64,000 nucleotides of DNA from Zygaena filipendulae (GCA_907165275.2 OU015654.1:513501-577500); one strand, 5' to 3'; positions 1 through 12,300 are shown, counted from the first letter of the stretch. Made by a program: numbers and translations. The notes: generated by a model not told the origin, from the sequence alone.

Positions 1-244
1 AAGATGTCAAATTAGAAAATATTTCACGGAATTTCCCTGGAAAGTAAAAAATGAAAACGGGTTAAATCACAGGGAATAACTAGTATACATGCATATATAT
101 ACGAGTATTATCGTTTTCGCTAGTGTGTCAAGTTTAAAATCGACAGAAAACAATGAAATTTTGTGGCAACATTACGAGTATTCCTTTCACAATATTATCT
201 TTTTCGTTTCCTTTCCTTGTTTTTAAGTAACTCAATAAATTAAT
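1..244. other. Left flank of the LINE, no gene seen
   Basis: AT-rich sequence with no convincing coding potential. Its last 11 bases (234-244, AATAAATTAAT) recur at 3477-3487 and are read as the target-site duplication of the adjoining LINE. Confidence 0.5.
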
Positions 245-398
245 GGAGGATAAAATTAATGGAGGAGGAGGATGGCTGGTACTCGCGTCCGCAGGTGTAA
301 CCTTAAGAACCCTGCACGTGTCCTCTGGGTGGTGCCAAACGAGTGCCAACGCCGAGTAACAGGCGGCGGTAAATAACCTGAACCCTCGAGCAATCGAG

Positions 399-1973
399 AT
401 GGTGCCTGTGGCCGTGAGGACTAAATACCCTCTAAAAGAACGGGCGCGGAAAGAATCGGGGAGCTACCGCGACGAATACCCCAAGAAAACTATGATGGAC
501 AAGTGCACAAATACGAGTAAGGTTCCGTCATGCCACCCGGCTGACCCCCGGCGCCAGGCTGAGTCCGGGTCTCCTGGTGTGAAATTGGCTACCGGCTGCA
601 CGGCAGCGCGACAACAGGCTGCGTGTAGAAATTGGGTTACTGTTAGTCAAAATGCAGCAGGAAAGGGACATATTCGTGGGAACCAGGCTCTCGCTGTAGG
701 CACGTGGAATGTTCGTGGTCTTTTAAAACCTGGCAAGTCAGAAATAGTCGAAGTAGAGATGGACAGGAACAATCTTGACGTGTTGGGAATCAGTGAGACG
801 CATTTGAAGGATAATGGTCATCTTACAACTACCACTGGTATGTTAAGGATCAATTCTGGTAGCCCTGACAACAGTTTCAGTGGAGTCGGCTTTTTAATAA
901 CCAAGCGGCTACAGAATGCAGTCTTGGGTTACGATACCATCAGCGATAGGATTGTGAGACTAAAATTATCAGCTTGCCCGTACCCTATACATCTGATTCA
1001 AGTGTATGCTCCTACATCAAACTCGCCAAACGAAGACATAGAATGCTTCTACGAAGACTTGGTTAGAGTTTACCAAGGCATTCCTAGTAGAGAAATCGTA
1101 GTACTAATGGGAGATCTCAATGCAAAAATAGGCGATACCACATCGGATGACCACCTAAGGCATATTGTAGGTCGTTTTGGTCTAGGTAAGCGCAATGAAC
1201 GTGGCCAAATGCTACTGGACTTCTGCACAGAGAATGGCGTCGCTATCATGAATACTTGGTTCCAGCATCATCCTAGGAGACTATATACATGGACGTCTCC
1301 GAACGGTGAACATAGGAACCAGATTGACTACGTCTTGATAGGGAAACGATGGAGATCCACAGTGCAAAACGTGAAGACCAGGCCGGGTGCTGACTGCGGG
1401 AGTGACCACCAGCTCTTACAAGCCCGGATAAAAATCAAACTGAAAGCGGCGAGGAAAAACAAGTCTCGGAAAGTCGTAGATTTGGACCGAGTTGCGCAAA
1501 ACAGGTTTCAAAAGCTTATACAGCCTAAACTGCAACAATTGAGGATCGATCCTTTGGAGTCGGCAGAATCATCTTGGAGTAAACTTAAAGCAACAGCCAT
1601 TGAAACGGCCGAAGTGGCTAAAGCATTCAATTCTAATAAGCCAAGGTCAAAATGGATGAGTGAGGACACATGGTCTGTCATCGCTGAAAGAAAGCGCTTA
1701 AAAGAACGGGGACTAACGTCCGAAGAACAGCGACAGCAGTACTCACGACAACATAAAAAGGTGCAGCGTCTCTGCAGAAAAGACAAGAGTGCTTACTTTA
1801 ACTCAATATGCGAAGAGCTGGAAAGGAACTCCAGGACTGTTCACACAAAGGACATGTTCCATAAAGTAAGGATCCTCGCTAGAGAATACAAGCCTAGAAG
1901 TTGGACCGTTGGAGTGTTGAAGATCTCCAGAGAGAACCAGGCATACTCCGCCGTGAAATTGAAGCTGCCGTAG
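399..1973 (+). pseudogene. LINE endonuclease domain (broken ORF)
   Basis: The first reading frame of the LINE. About 100 N-terminal residues of low similarity precede the endonuclease fold that begins near GTWNVRG (about 701). ISETH, MGDLNAKIG, the NQIDYVLI box and SDHQLL (about 1400-1415) follow in the order expected for exonuclease-endonuclease-phosphatase enzymes, which nick target DNA to prime reverse transcription. The last catalytic His lies in the SDH motif. Downstream is a basic, helical linker. From about 1900 the frame leaves the polyprotein and runs to an unrelated stop, because the linker to the RT is shortened and shifted. The start ATG at 399 is simply the first in frame and is uncertain. 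Confidence 0.8.
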
Positions 1974-3451
1974 AAAGACTGAAAAATAAGGCCTCGGGAG
2001 GAGATAGAGTCACCGCCCAAATGTTAAAGCAGATGGGTGCAGACGGTATCAGGATACTTCACATAGTGTGCCAAAAGGTTTGGACAACCGGTGAGTGGCC
2101 TGAGGACTGGACAGAGTCTGTTGTGATTCCTCTGCATAAAAAAGGGTCCACTCGCAAATGCGAGAACTACCGCACCATTTCCCTTATTTCCCACGCCAGT
2201 AAAGTGCTACTGCATATCATCAACAGAAGGCTGACTAACTTTATCAGCATGCAAATCGCGAAAGAACAAGCAGGGTTTGTCAAGGGTAGAGGCTCGCGAG
2301 AACAAATACTGAACATGCGACAGTTGATCGAAAAGAGTCGTGAATTCAATGTACCGATGGCATTATGTTTCATTGACTATGCCAAAGCTTTCGACTGTAT
2401 CAACTGGAGAAAAATGTTTGAGGTAATGAGGGAAATGGGTATACCTCAGCACCTTATATGCCTGGTACAGAACCTCTATCTCAACGGGACAGCAAAAGTG
2501 AGACTCGATGAAGAGGAATCCCTCCCCTTCAGGCCCAAACGCGGTGTACGCCAGGGATGCATACTCTCTCCCCAGCTTTTTAACCTAGTTGGCGAGCACA
2601 TCATGCGAAGAGTGTTGGAAGACTGGGAGGGGGGAATCAAGATCGGAGGGCGCCTCATCAATAACCTTCGATTCGCCGATGACACTACTATCGTGGGCAC
2701 TGACGAAAGTGAGCTGGCGGAATTACTGCGTCGGGTCGAGCTTGTGAGTGGCGAATACGGACTTCGCATCAACCGGGACAAGACGAAGCTGATGTTTTTT
2801 GACAGGGCAGGAAAGATGCAAAGAACGCTCGAACTACGTGACCTGGACACAGTGACTCAATTCGTCTATCTCGGGTCAATGATACGCAATGATGGTGACT
2901 GCGAGGCTGAAGTGATTAGACGAGCTCAGATGGCAAAAGCCGCCATGAAGCGCTTGGAGAAAATATGGAGGAACAGAGGAATCGCTCGAAATACTAAAGT
3001 ACGGCTGATGAAAGCACTTGTGTTCTCCATATTTATGTACGCTTCGGAGACGTGGACGCTAAAAGCTCGAATTCGGTCCAGGATCGATGCGTTTGAAATG
3101 TGGTGCTGGCGCAAAATGTTGGGAATTCCCTGGACTGCGAGAAGGACCAACGCTTCGATCCTGGCTGAGCTGAACATCAAGTCGAGACTCTCTACGGTGT
3201 GCATGAAGTGACTCCTACAGTACTTCGGTCACGTGACCAGACGAGAACCTGACAGCCTGGAGCGATTGATTGTTGTCGGGCACGTGGAGGGCAAGAGGGG
3301 CCGCGGAAGATCGCCATCGCGATGGACGGACATGGTGAAGGAGGCCACGAAGTGCAACATCCAGGCATCCATGCGCCAGGCGGAGAATAGGGCTGCCTGG
3401 AGAGCCCTGGTGAAACGTGTCGTCCAAAGTAGTCACGACCCTCAGCCATGA
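1901..3451 (+). pseudogene. LINE reverse transcriptase domain (one in-frame stop)
   Basis: The second frame, +2 relative to the endonuclease part. It carries RT motifs in order: an IPLHKKG-type finger region, QAGFVKGRG, FIDYAKAFDCIN, GVRQGCILSP, then the catalytic FADD at 2672-2683, followed by FVYLGS and the post-RT block with WCWRKMLGIPWTAR. The frame stops at TGA 3209-3211. Translation in the same frame then continues with the expected tail (YFGHV, GKRGRGRSPSRW, NRAAWRALV) to TGA 3449-3451, so the first stop is a point mutation and not the true end. The ATG at 1901 lies in the damaged junction and is not a real start. Confidence 0.85.
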
Positions 3452-3487
3452 GGAATCGACTAAGAAGAAGAAGAAGAATAAATTAAT

Positions 3488-4317
3488 AAATAAAAAATGA
3501 GATTGTTAATTTTGATTAGAACATTATTTATCTGTCTGATTGTCTGTTTGTTTAAACCAATCTTCGAAGCGGTTGAACGGATTTTCACGAAACTTTTACC
3601 AGCAGATATCTGATGTTTTAAGGAGTAACTTGTATTAGGCTTCTTTTATCAGAGTTTATTTGACCCATATCCCAATAATCAAATATTATTAATATCTATC
3701 GCGATTTGATGATATAAAAATACCTACCTACAACTTTTTTCTTCTTCTTCTTCTTTACTAAAACTTTTATCCTAATTTAATGGCTTGTACCCATCTTGTA
3801 CCGTTTTATTATACGTAGGTAATGATAATTTGATTTATATGTCAGAACAGTAAGACAAGTGATCGAGTAGGTAATACAGTACATACCTATCAGAGCCATC
3901 TAACTTTATTCCAAAAAAACCAAAGTGAAATCTGGCTGGCCCTCTGAAATTTTACAGTTCAATCACAAATAGCGTCATCTGGTTCGTTTTCCACGAAATA
4001 AAAGTTAACATGACGTCTTGCCGGAAAATTGTTGTAGTTCAGTAAATGTGAAACGCAAGATAGATGGTGCTAGCCGTGTTGTTAAAGAGAAAAAAAGTCG
4101 GATAACGTCGTCTTGAAAAAAAGGATTATCAGAGATAATAATAGTTTTTAGCATCTATCATTTACCTTTCCCGCGAGATTGGTAAAGTGAAAATTAGTGA
4201 TGGTTAATAAGTACTTGAAATAAAAATTGACTTTTTAAATACCATAATTTTGTTTGTTAAACCCACAGGAGGAGGCTTTGTCTTTAAATTATTTTAGTAT
4301 AATTACGTCATAATCTG
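3488..4317. other. Repeat remnants, no gene seen
   Basis: 3525-3760 holds a decayed Helitron-type fragment (the GGTTGAACGGATTTTCA phrase seen in many copies below). The rest is AT-rich sequence with no supported ORF. Confidence 0.4.
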
Positions 4318-4660
4318 TACTGATATTATAAAGAGCAAAAGTTTGTGAGTTTGTGACGTTATAAGGGGTAATCTCTGGATCTACTGAACCGATTTTGAAA
4401 ATTCTTTCACTTATAGGAAGCTACAGTGATCTTAAGTGACATAGGGTACCTACTTTTAATCCGGAATTCTCGCGGGAACTTCGGAGTTGGTGAGTTCGCG
4501 TGTTTATGAGATTTTAGGGGGTAATCTCTGGATTTAATGAACCGATTTTAAGAATTCTTTTACTTATAAGAAACTACAGTGATCCTGAGTGACAAAGGAT
4601 AATTTTTATCCCAGAATTCCCGCGGGGACTCTAAAATAACCGCGACACAATCCATAATGG
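4318..4660 (+). repeat. Helitron-like fragment, two tandem internal units
   Basis: Two successive units carry the same phrases (GGGGTAATCTCTGGAT, CTACAGTGATC, GGAATTC-CGCGGGAACT) at 4365-4490 and 4512-4640. The same units recur, up to four in a row, at 10.7-11.25 kb. Confidence 0.5.
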
Positions 4661-4789
4661 TATTATTTTGAACAACTTAAAAATAAAATATCATGCAAAA
4701 TTTATGAATTTCGCAGTGCATTTCGGAACATACCCAAAGTAAAACGACTTCACTCTTTAGTCTTTGGTAAAGTCTATGGAGTGAAAAAT

Positions 4790-5185
4790 GAAGTTTCAAT
4801 TCATTGCAGTGATCAGTCGCGTATCAGTCGAGCAACAGTCGAGTCACGAGCGAGTCGACGCGCGGGCGAGTGTAGGTCGAAAATAAAGTTTATTCTAACT
4901 TGTGAATTAATTCACCAAAAGCAAACCCTCAAGAAGTGATCTATTATTTTTTAAGAACCTTTAAGGTGTTAAAGACTTAGAGTCCAGATTGTTATGGTTT
5001 TTTGAGAGCGACGGTGAACTTGGTAGTGCTGGCAGCGTTTTGCAGTTTCGCAGCTTGCAAGTGATCACTGATCATACCAAAATTGTTGGTCATATTTATA
5101 TATATTACATATTATATATAGCTGTATATTGAATACAGTTGAGGTTACTTTAAGGCCAAAAAATCGTTTATAATTTCCTTTAAAC
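4790..5185 (+). promoter_or_regulatory. Possible promoter / 5' UTR of the small ORF at 5186
   Basis: A short GC-richer patch at 4805-4870 has repeated TCAGTCG-type motifs resembling arthropod initiators. It precedes about 300 bp of non-repetitive sequence leading to the ATG. TA-rich blocks lie at 5095-5120. This is suggestive only. Confidence 0.2.
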
Positions 5186-5599
5186 ATGACTACTAATAAT
5201 AGAGATTTGCAAATGAAGACCATTTTGGGCTTGAAGTTTATGAAAAAAACAAAAGAGAGAATAGAAAGAGAACAAGCTAATACACGTGATCATGACAATT
5301 TGTATTCAAATCTGATCACTGATGAAATGCGTCATGCAAGTGAACGTTTTATAGTTGTGTCCAGTATCATACATTGTGTGGATTTAATCGAAGGCAGGAT
5401 GTCATTCAACGGCATGAATCCTGAGATAGAACGTTTGATGGAATTAGAAAATAAGAAAAACGAAACAGATGGTGAAATGCAAAAAGATGTCTCAGATGAA
5501 ATGTTAATTGACGAAATGGATGCATCGAGAAAAAGAAAATCAACAGATGGCCCCAGTAATCACAAATCTAATAAAAGGAGGAAAATATATACAAGATAG
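5186..5599 (+). CDS. Small intronless ORF, basic nuclear-type protein, unknown
   Basis: A 137-residue single-exon ORF. I do not recognise the family. The N-terminal half is helical and charged (residues about 10-90). Residues about 85-112 are acidic, and the C-terminus is strongly basic (RKRKS about residue 113, NKRRK near the end), which reads as a bipartite nuclear localisation signal. The TAG is followed about 120 bp later by AATAAA (5718-5723). It sits between transposon debris, and a processed retrocopy of a spliced gene is as plausible as a functional gene. There is no codon-bias contrast strong enough to settle it. Confidence 0.4.
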   Translation: MTTNNRDLQMKTILGLKFMKKTKERIEREQANTRDHDNLYSNLITDEMRHASERFIVVSSIIHCVDLIEGRMSFNGMNPEIERLMELENKKNETDGEMQKDVSDEMLIDEMDASRKRKSTDGPSNHKSNKRRKIYTR

Positions 5600-5717
5600 C
5601 TGCTGGTTTCAAGTTCAAATGAAAGTGATAAAATGATATAATTTTGTTGATCTATGAAGAACTGTCAATATCTCATAACACTGTTTTTATTTCAATTGTC
5701 TCATTACAGAAATGATG

Positions 5718-5723
5718 AATAAA
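5718..5723 (+). terminator. Candidate poly(A) signal
   Basis: AATAAA about 120 bp after the stop of the 137-residue ORF. Confidence 0.3.
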
Positions 5724-5823
5724 ATATAAAAAATACAATTATCCAAAACTTTTTTCATTTTGTTCTCCTATTTTATTATGCATATCTGGCATTATTATGA
5801 ATTTGTGTATGGGAATATTAGAT

Positions 5824-6410
5824 GTGCAATAATCCCGGTATAAACCCAACCATCGGGTTTAACCCGCGATATGGAACTAAACAATGCCTGTATGTATGTA
5901 TGTCTACCTTACCTGGTTATTTCTTGCGTGTTTCCTATAATCGACTTCTAAAAAAAGGAGGTTCTGTGTTCAGCTGTATGTTTTTTAATGTATGTTCACC
6001 GATTACTCGAAGACGATTTGGATTTTTTTTTTCTTGTTACCGGAATTCCTTGGAGATGTAACCCAGAATATGTCAGATGACGACTGGACAAGGGTCAGGT
6101 TTTTGTCGCTATTTCTTTTACTGACAACTGGGGACATAATCTCACTTTGCCTCAGTTGATAAAAGCGAATCGAATATCATTAGACGGTTTCCAACCTTAT
6201 TTTAAAGAGGATACGATAAATTTTTGTTCGTTTTGATTTGGGTATGCGAAAGGTTTTCAAGCCACATAATAGAAGAACTTTTCATTGTCCAAAAAACTCA
6301 ATAATTTGGACATAAGAATGTCGCATGTTTTATAACTAGGTCTAGGTCTAGGTTCCGTAACGTACTACCTAATAATAATAATAGTGACAATGGTCCTTAG
6401 GTACTTTAGG
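5824..6410. other. Dispersed-repeat remnants
   Basis: Contains the phrases CGACTTCTAAAAAAAGGAGG and GATTACTCGAAGACGATTTG, of a type I associate with lepidopteran repeats, but no supported gene. Confidence 0.35.
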
Positions 6411-6763
6411 TATACAACGTGTTAATGAATTAACTGAAAACTAGAAAGTAGTTTGCTCAGAATCTACTAGCGAATCGATCGCACTATTTTAATATAGGTT
6501 ATATTTTTTCATTTCTATTAGCTCATGTCTCAATTATTTATAATACAATATTTGGCGCGTACGCCGTCCGCAGCAAAAAAATTCGAACCGGTAGGCGCGG
6601 GCGTAGCGCTTGGAATTTCGTAGATAGGTCACCTCCAAACTAATGTTGAATAACGTTTGAAGTATACATTTTTTCGACACAAAATATATTTTAATCATAT
6701 TATTGTTTATTTTTTAAAATGGGGTGTAACAGGTTTTCAGTTAATTCATTAACACGTTGTATA
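6411..6763. repeat. TA-flanked MITE, copy 1
   Basis: About 350 bp with inverted ends of about 28-30 bp (TACAACGTGTTAATGAATTA at the left, its complement at the right), bordered by TA on both sides. TA duplication and simple inverted ends fit a Tc1/mariner-type non-autonomous element. Two further copies lie at 15.6 and 16.3 kb. Confidence 0.75.
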
Positions 6764-6997
6764 GGTAAATACGAAGGTTGAATTACCTGTTTTTTGTTAC
6801 GCTTTCACAACTTAACGCTGAACCGATCATCATAGAATTGTTACTGTAACCTTAGGTAATAACAAGGCAAACATACACAAGGACAGACAGTTTCGAAAAC
6901 AAGCCTCATATTAAGTAGGTACTTGTTGTCTGCTTATTCGCGCCGGGAGAAATAAAGTTAAAATTATTTTCATTACCATTCATGGATAGGTATCGGT

Positions 6998-7219
6998 CTC
7001 AGACCAAATAAAAACTAAAGACGGAACGCGTAGAATAAACAAGTGAAGCCAGGAAAAAGACACCACGCCGTATATGTACACAGAAACACGCACACACTTA
7101 CAAGAAAAAGACATTATACCTGGGAAAGTTGTGGCACTTTCCTAAGCACCACATGCATACGCAACCGGCTTCACGTCGTTCTTCGAGACGTTCGGTCTTT
7201 TGTTTTTATTTGGTCTGAG
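6998..7219. repeat. hAT-like MITE with 8-bp target duplication
   Basis: A 222-bp element whose ends are CTCAGACCAAATAAAAAC and its near-exact complement. GTATCGGT is duplicated exactly at 6990-6997 and 7220-7227. An 8-bp duplication with CAG-type ends points to the hAT superfamily. The short ORF crossing it is not a gene. Confidence 0.75.
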
Positions 7220-7369
7220 GTATCGGTATGAAATTTTTATTATTATGTTACTTTTTTAGAAAAATTCCTGTGTTGGTCACACTAAGTCTACTCCCTCCGG
7301 GAAACGCACCGGACAGACGCCCGGTGACATGCTTCCAGTCGAATGCTTCCAGTCTATAATTATATGTAA

Positions 7370-7560
7370 CTAGCTGTGCCCCGCGTTTTCACCCGCGGAA
7401 ATTTCGGAGATCCCGCAGGAATTCGAATTTTCAAAAACCTTTCTTAGCGGATGCCTACGTCTATCTGTATGCGAAATTTCAGCAAAATCCGTTCAGTAGT
7501 TTCGGCTGTGCGTTGATATCTAAGTCAGTCAGGTTTGCGTTTTATATATTTTTAAAAGAG
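7370..7560 (-). repeat. Helitron-like non-autonomous element
   Basis: Begins (plus strand) CTAGCTGTGCCCCGCG, the complement of the hairpin-CTAG terminus, followed by the shared body (CCCGCAGGAATTC, TTTCAGCAAAATCCG). Confidence 0.6.
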
Positions 7561-9294
7561 TTATGACGTTCTGTCTTGAACTACCACATTATAGGTTCAT
7601 TTACTATCCCACTAATGCAGAGTAATGACATAGTCTGTGTAGGTACAAATAAACAAACAAACTGCAGAGCACTGTGAAATAATTACCGTCGAGGGAAATC
7701 TATAATTAAATTTGTATAGTGAAGACACGAGAAATTCATTAAAGCTCATCACTGATAAAATATAAAAGCTGTGCGTTTGTTTGTTGATTTTAATTAAAAT
7801 ATTAGATAGAAAACATTTATTTTTGTTGTGAAACTAGTTATTAATAAAATCAATGTTTTGAGTGAACTATTATGAGTTAACTTTTTTTTTTAGTTTTTTT
7901 AGTTATATTATATCTATACGATTTTAAACCCTGGTTTCTTTGAAGCCCAACTTCTGGAGATGTCCCTTTAATGCGTGGTTCTAGGGAGCCCTATATAGAC
8001 GCTGTCTGCTTTTGATCTGCATTTGTATTATCGTCATGAATGTATTCATTATTGGCACATTATTACAATAAAGAATATTATTAAGTAAAGAAGCGACATT
8101 CCACTCTCCGCTGACTTCGTTCCTGCCCAAGTCCTATCACTTTGCCTAGAGCCTAGAGTTGCGGTGTGTGCTGTCTATGCTGTGTGTGTTAGACAATATC
8201 AACTTGTCTAATGTGTCCCTCCCCCCTCCCCCTGCCGCGATCCCTACGTCACAGTCCACACACACAAACACACACTGCACGTGTGCACAAAGGCCACCCG
8301 CCTCTAGTAGTATTAGGGAGTTAAATAGTTTCGAGTGTACGTAAGTAAACTATCGAAGCGATCGCATCGTTTTAGTCTTTATGACCAAATCCACGGGTAA
8401 AACTATGTCTAATGTAATTACAGTGGTGTTTGTATTTCAGAAATGCGACAGGTCAAAGCCGCATACAGTGGTTGGAAGCTTGTGTTTTACATTTGTTTGA
8501 AATATGAAACCGAATTCTAAGTAATTATTTCATTTTGTTCAACGACAATATAGAAATAATCTCAGTTGTGCTCCCAAATCCGGTTAGTAGCAAACCAATT
8601 ATTCTTAATTACTGAAGGTATTACACTTATTTGGAGCGAGACTTCTTTTTGAGTGATTGCGTAAAATTTTAAGGGCGAAATTGAGTTATGTTTATGTGAA
8701 ACGTTCCTGAAGCAAAACATATTACTTCTGCCGAGTTCTGCCCTGAACGTAAATCTTCACCATCAGTGAGTTACATAGGTATATTTCACAATATGCTGAA
8801 TGCAGATTATTCCTTCGTCTTCTTTCTTCTTGTATAATATGTAGATATCTATCAAAAAATGTATTTACAACATAAAATTAATTATTATTTACTTACCTAT
8901 GTTATATCAGTTCTCTGGTATCCACATTGGTATGCTTAGTTCAAGCATTAGTTATTATTTTATTTTTTCACTAGCTGTGCCCCACGGTTTCACTCGTGTT
9001 AGGAAAAAACTAGCTAAAATATATTCCACAGCTAATGAGCTAACCGTAAGCGAAGCGTACGCATTGGAAGCTCTCAAAAGGAAAAAAAAATCCGTTTTAG
9101 CAACATATTTTATTTCTGCTACGCTCCTATTAGTCTTAGCGTGATGATATATAGCTTATAGCCTCCCTTCATAAATGGGCTATCTACACTGAATTAATTT
9201 TTCAAATCGGACCAGTAGTTCCTGAGATTAGCGCGTTCAAGCAAACATACAGCTCAGCTTTCGTATAGATTCTAACCACATTATTTTTTTTCAG
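7561..9294. other. Upstream region of the first pickpocket gene
   Basis: No coding exon could be supported. 8220-8340 is a GC-richer repeat also found inverted near 24.2-24.3 kb. 8971-9255 is a decayed Helitron-like copy that creates a spurious 81-codon ORF. A polypyrimidine tract and TTTTTTTCAG at 9285-9294 form a 3' splice site just before the first coding exon, so a 5' UTR exon should lie in or left of this stretch. Confidence 0.4.
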
Positions 9295-9301
9295 TGACGA
9301 A

Positions 9302-12300
9302 ATGAAATTCACCATCAACAAGGGTGTTTTCGCGGAAATCGGACGCAAGGTCCGTTCCTACTGCGAGCACGCGACTTTGCATGGTGTATACTACTTCTTC
9401 GTGAAGGCTGAGTGGTGGGTGGCCGCCGCTTGGACCGCCATAGTCGGGGCCAGTATCGCGCTCTGCGTCGTGCTCAGCCAAATGATATGGGAGAAGTTCG
9501 TTTCTGATCCCACTGTTACTGTGGTAGGCATACGAGTACAAGTTTATTTTCAACACACAATCGTTCGCAAACTGGTTTTTATTGCACCGTCTTTAGGTCC
9601 ATAATGCAGTAAGCTTTCTTTTTAGTTTACAGCATTAGTTTTTTTAGTAGTAAAGAGTTTTTTTTTTGTAGGAAATTTGTTGAAAAACCTCGTACGACAA
9701 AATACATAGGTTTTATGATCTTTATGGGGTCGAAAAATATCATAGTATTATAATATAATTTGTCCAATATCAATTGTAATTTGTAATTATAATTTGTAAT
9801 TATCACTAGCTTTCTCGCGCGGTTTCACTTTGCAACGCCTTTTCCACCCCCTAGGGGTTGAATTTTCAAAAAACCTTTCTTACGGAATATTTATGCAACC
9901 TAGCGGTTTTAGCTGTGCGTTGATCGATCAGTCAGTCAGTTTCTGCTTTTATTTAAGTATAATAATATAGATCGGCTAGTATAAAAATATCACTCTGATA
10001 AATAGACATATTAGAAATATATTGTTACCGAAAGCTCCGAGGAATACCTGTTATGGAGCAAACGTCTGTCTGCGGATCAAATACCTTTAATCTAGAGACT
10101 TATTATATTACCTACAGTAATTCTTTTAGGCTTTTCTCGTCTCTCGAACAAAGTTTTTTCGAAAGAACCAATTTAGCTTACACGTAACCAGTTACGTACG
10201 AAAGCTAGTCGCGATATTTCTATGTCCAGTTTCATGCATATTCATTATTTTTATGTAACTATTTTTTGGAGTTTTTTCCTTGAAAATCGATTTTCATAAT
10301 AATATACTCGTATAAGCCGGGGTATGAAAATTTATGGGGAGTAAATTTAAACTTTTTCTATTATGTTATTGTGTAAAGCGTTATGTTCGTGAGCACCTTA
10401 GGTATCTTGTGCACACGTTGCTATGGCAATTAGTAATCACTAATTACTAATTATTACTAATTACTTACTAATTATTACTAATTACTTACTAATTACTAAT
10501 TATTACTAATTACTTACTAATTATTACTAATTATTACTAATTACTTACTAATTATTACTAATTGCTTACTAATTACTAATTATTACTAATTACTTACTAA
10601 TTACTAATTATTACTAATTACTAATCACCAAGCATTAATTAGTAATTAGTAATTACTAATGACTAATGGTAATACTACTACCTATAACTAATTACTAATG
10701 ACTAATTACTATCTATAAGTACTAATATTATAAAGAGCAAAAGTTTGTGAGTTTGTGACGTTGTAGGGGGTAATCTCTGGATCTACTAAACCGATTTTAA
10801 AAATTCTTTCACTTATAAGAAGCCACAGTGATCCTGAGTAATATAGGGTCTTTTTATCCCGGTATTCCTGCGCAAACTTCAAAAATTGTGAGTTTGTGAG
10901 GTTGTAGGTGGTAATCTCTGGATCTACTGAACCGATTTAAAAAAATTTTTTACTTATAAGAAGCTACAGTGATTCTGAGTGTCATAGGGTATTTATCCCG
11001 GAATTCCTTCGGAAACTCCGGAGCTTATGAGTTTGTGAGGTTGTAGGGGGTAATCTCTGGATAACCTACCGATTTTGAACATTATTTCATTTCTAGAAAG
11101 CTACAGTGATCCTAAGTGACGTAAGGTACTTTTTATCCCGGAATTCCCGCGGGAACTCATGAGATTGTGAGTTTGTGAGGTTGTAGGGGGTAATCTCTGG
11201 ATCTACTGAACCAATTAAAAAAAATCTTTCACTTATAAGAAGCTAGAAAGACGGTTTTAATTTTTTTTGTTAAAAAGTTTGAGTAATTTAAATAAAATGA
11301 AATGAAATTAAATTAAATTAAATTAAATTAAATTAAATTAAATTAAATTAAATTAAATTAAATTAAATTAAATTAAATTAAATTAAATTAAATTAAATTA
11401 AATTAAATTAAATTAAATTAAATTAAATTAAATTAAATTAAATTAAATTAAATTAAATTAAATTAAATTAAATTAAATTAAATTAAATTAAATTAAATTA
11501 AATTAAATTAAATTAAATTAAATTAAATTAAATTAAATTAAATTAAATTAAATTAAATTAAATTAAATTAAATTAAATTAAATTAAATTAAATTAAATTA
11601 AATTAAATTAAATTAAATTAAATTAAATTAAATTAAATTAAATTAAATGAAATGAAATGAAAGTTACTTTTAGCGAATACAGTCACTTCTATAATGTACA
11701 ATGATGTATTATGTTCTATTAGAAGTTTCAGCCTTTTGAAATGAGGTGCACAGCTTTCGGTGGTTATTATATTGCATATAGCGCGAATACATTTTTTCTG
11801 TGCTTTAAAAACAGATTCTTTTTTAACAGAATTACCCCAGAATATAATCCCATATTTACATAGGGACACAGGGTACTTTTTATCCCGGAATTCTTGCGAG
11901 TACCTTCTCCGAAATTAACGCAAAATTATTAATTATTTTAATTAATTATACATAATCCTTTACACGACTGTGAAAGCTTAGAAATTAATGTTTGTTTTCC
12001 CTCCGAAATAAATACCTTTAGTTAAAATAACACAAGAGCCTTTTATATTTCAATAATTCGCTAACGTTTCCGCTCGCGCGCTCCCGGGAAGTTACAGTTA
12101 CCCATGAGCACGAAAAAGAATGTTAAGATTACAGCAAATACCATAAAATAAAAAAGGCAGTCTAAAAATAAAAAAGTATGCCACTAAAAGGGATAAGATA
12201 TAAAAAATTTAACATTAGGTTGCATCATTTGTTGCCCTTTCCGTTGAGCTTTCCTTAAAAAAAATTAAAGTTCATTGACCCGTTGTTTGAACTATTTATA

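Larger units (their letters stand above)
245..3476 (+). mobile_element. RTE/BovB-like non-LTR retrotransposon, inactive
   Basis: A LINE of about 3.2 kb with an apurinic-type endonuclease followed by a reverse transcriptase and a basic C-terminal region. It ends in a short (AAG)n tract at about 3462-3476. AATAAATTAAT occurs exactly at both ends (234-244 and 3477-3487), which fits an 11-bp target duplication, although the motif is low-complexity. The domain order, the FADD box and the C-terminal conserved region after the RT resemble RTE/BovB elements, often mis-annotated as craniofacial development protein 2. The coding region is broken by a frame change with probable internal deletion near 1895-1910 and by an in-frame TGA at 3209-3211, so this copy cannot encode a full polyprotein. 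Confidence 0.85.

Noticed and set aside
7043..7231. 62-codon ORF
   Set aside because: Lies inside the hAT-like MITE and its target duplication.
8899..9144. 81-codon ORF just upstream of the first channel gene
   Set aside because: It reads through a decayed Helitron-like repeat (CTAGCTGTGCCCCACGG...); no protein-like conservation.
10433..10715. CRISPR-like or regulatory repeat array
   Set aside because: Continuous low-complexity AT repeats without unique spacers, in a eukaryotic intron.
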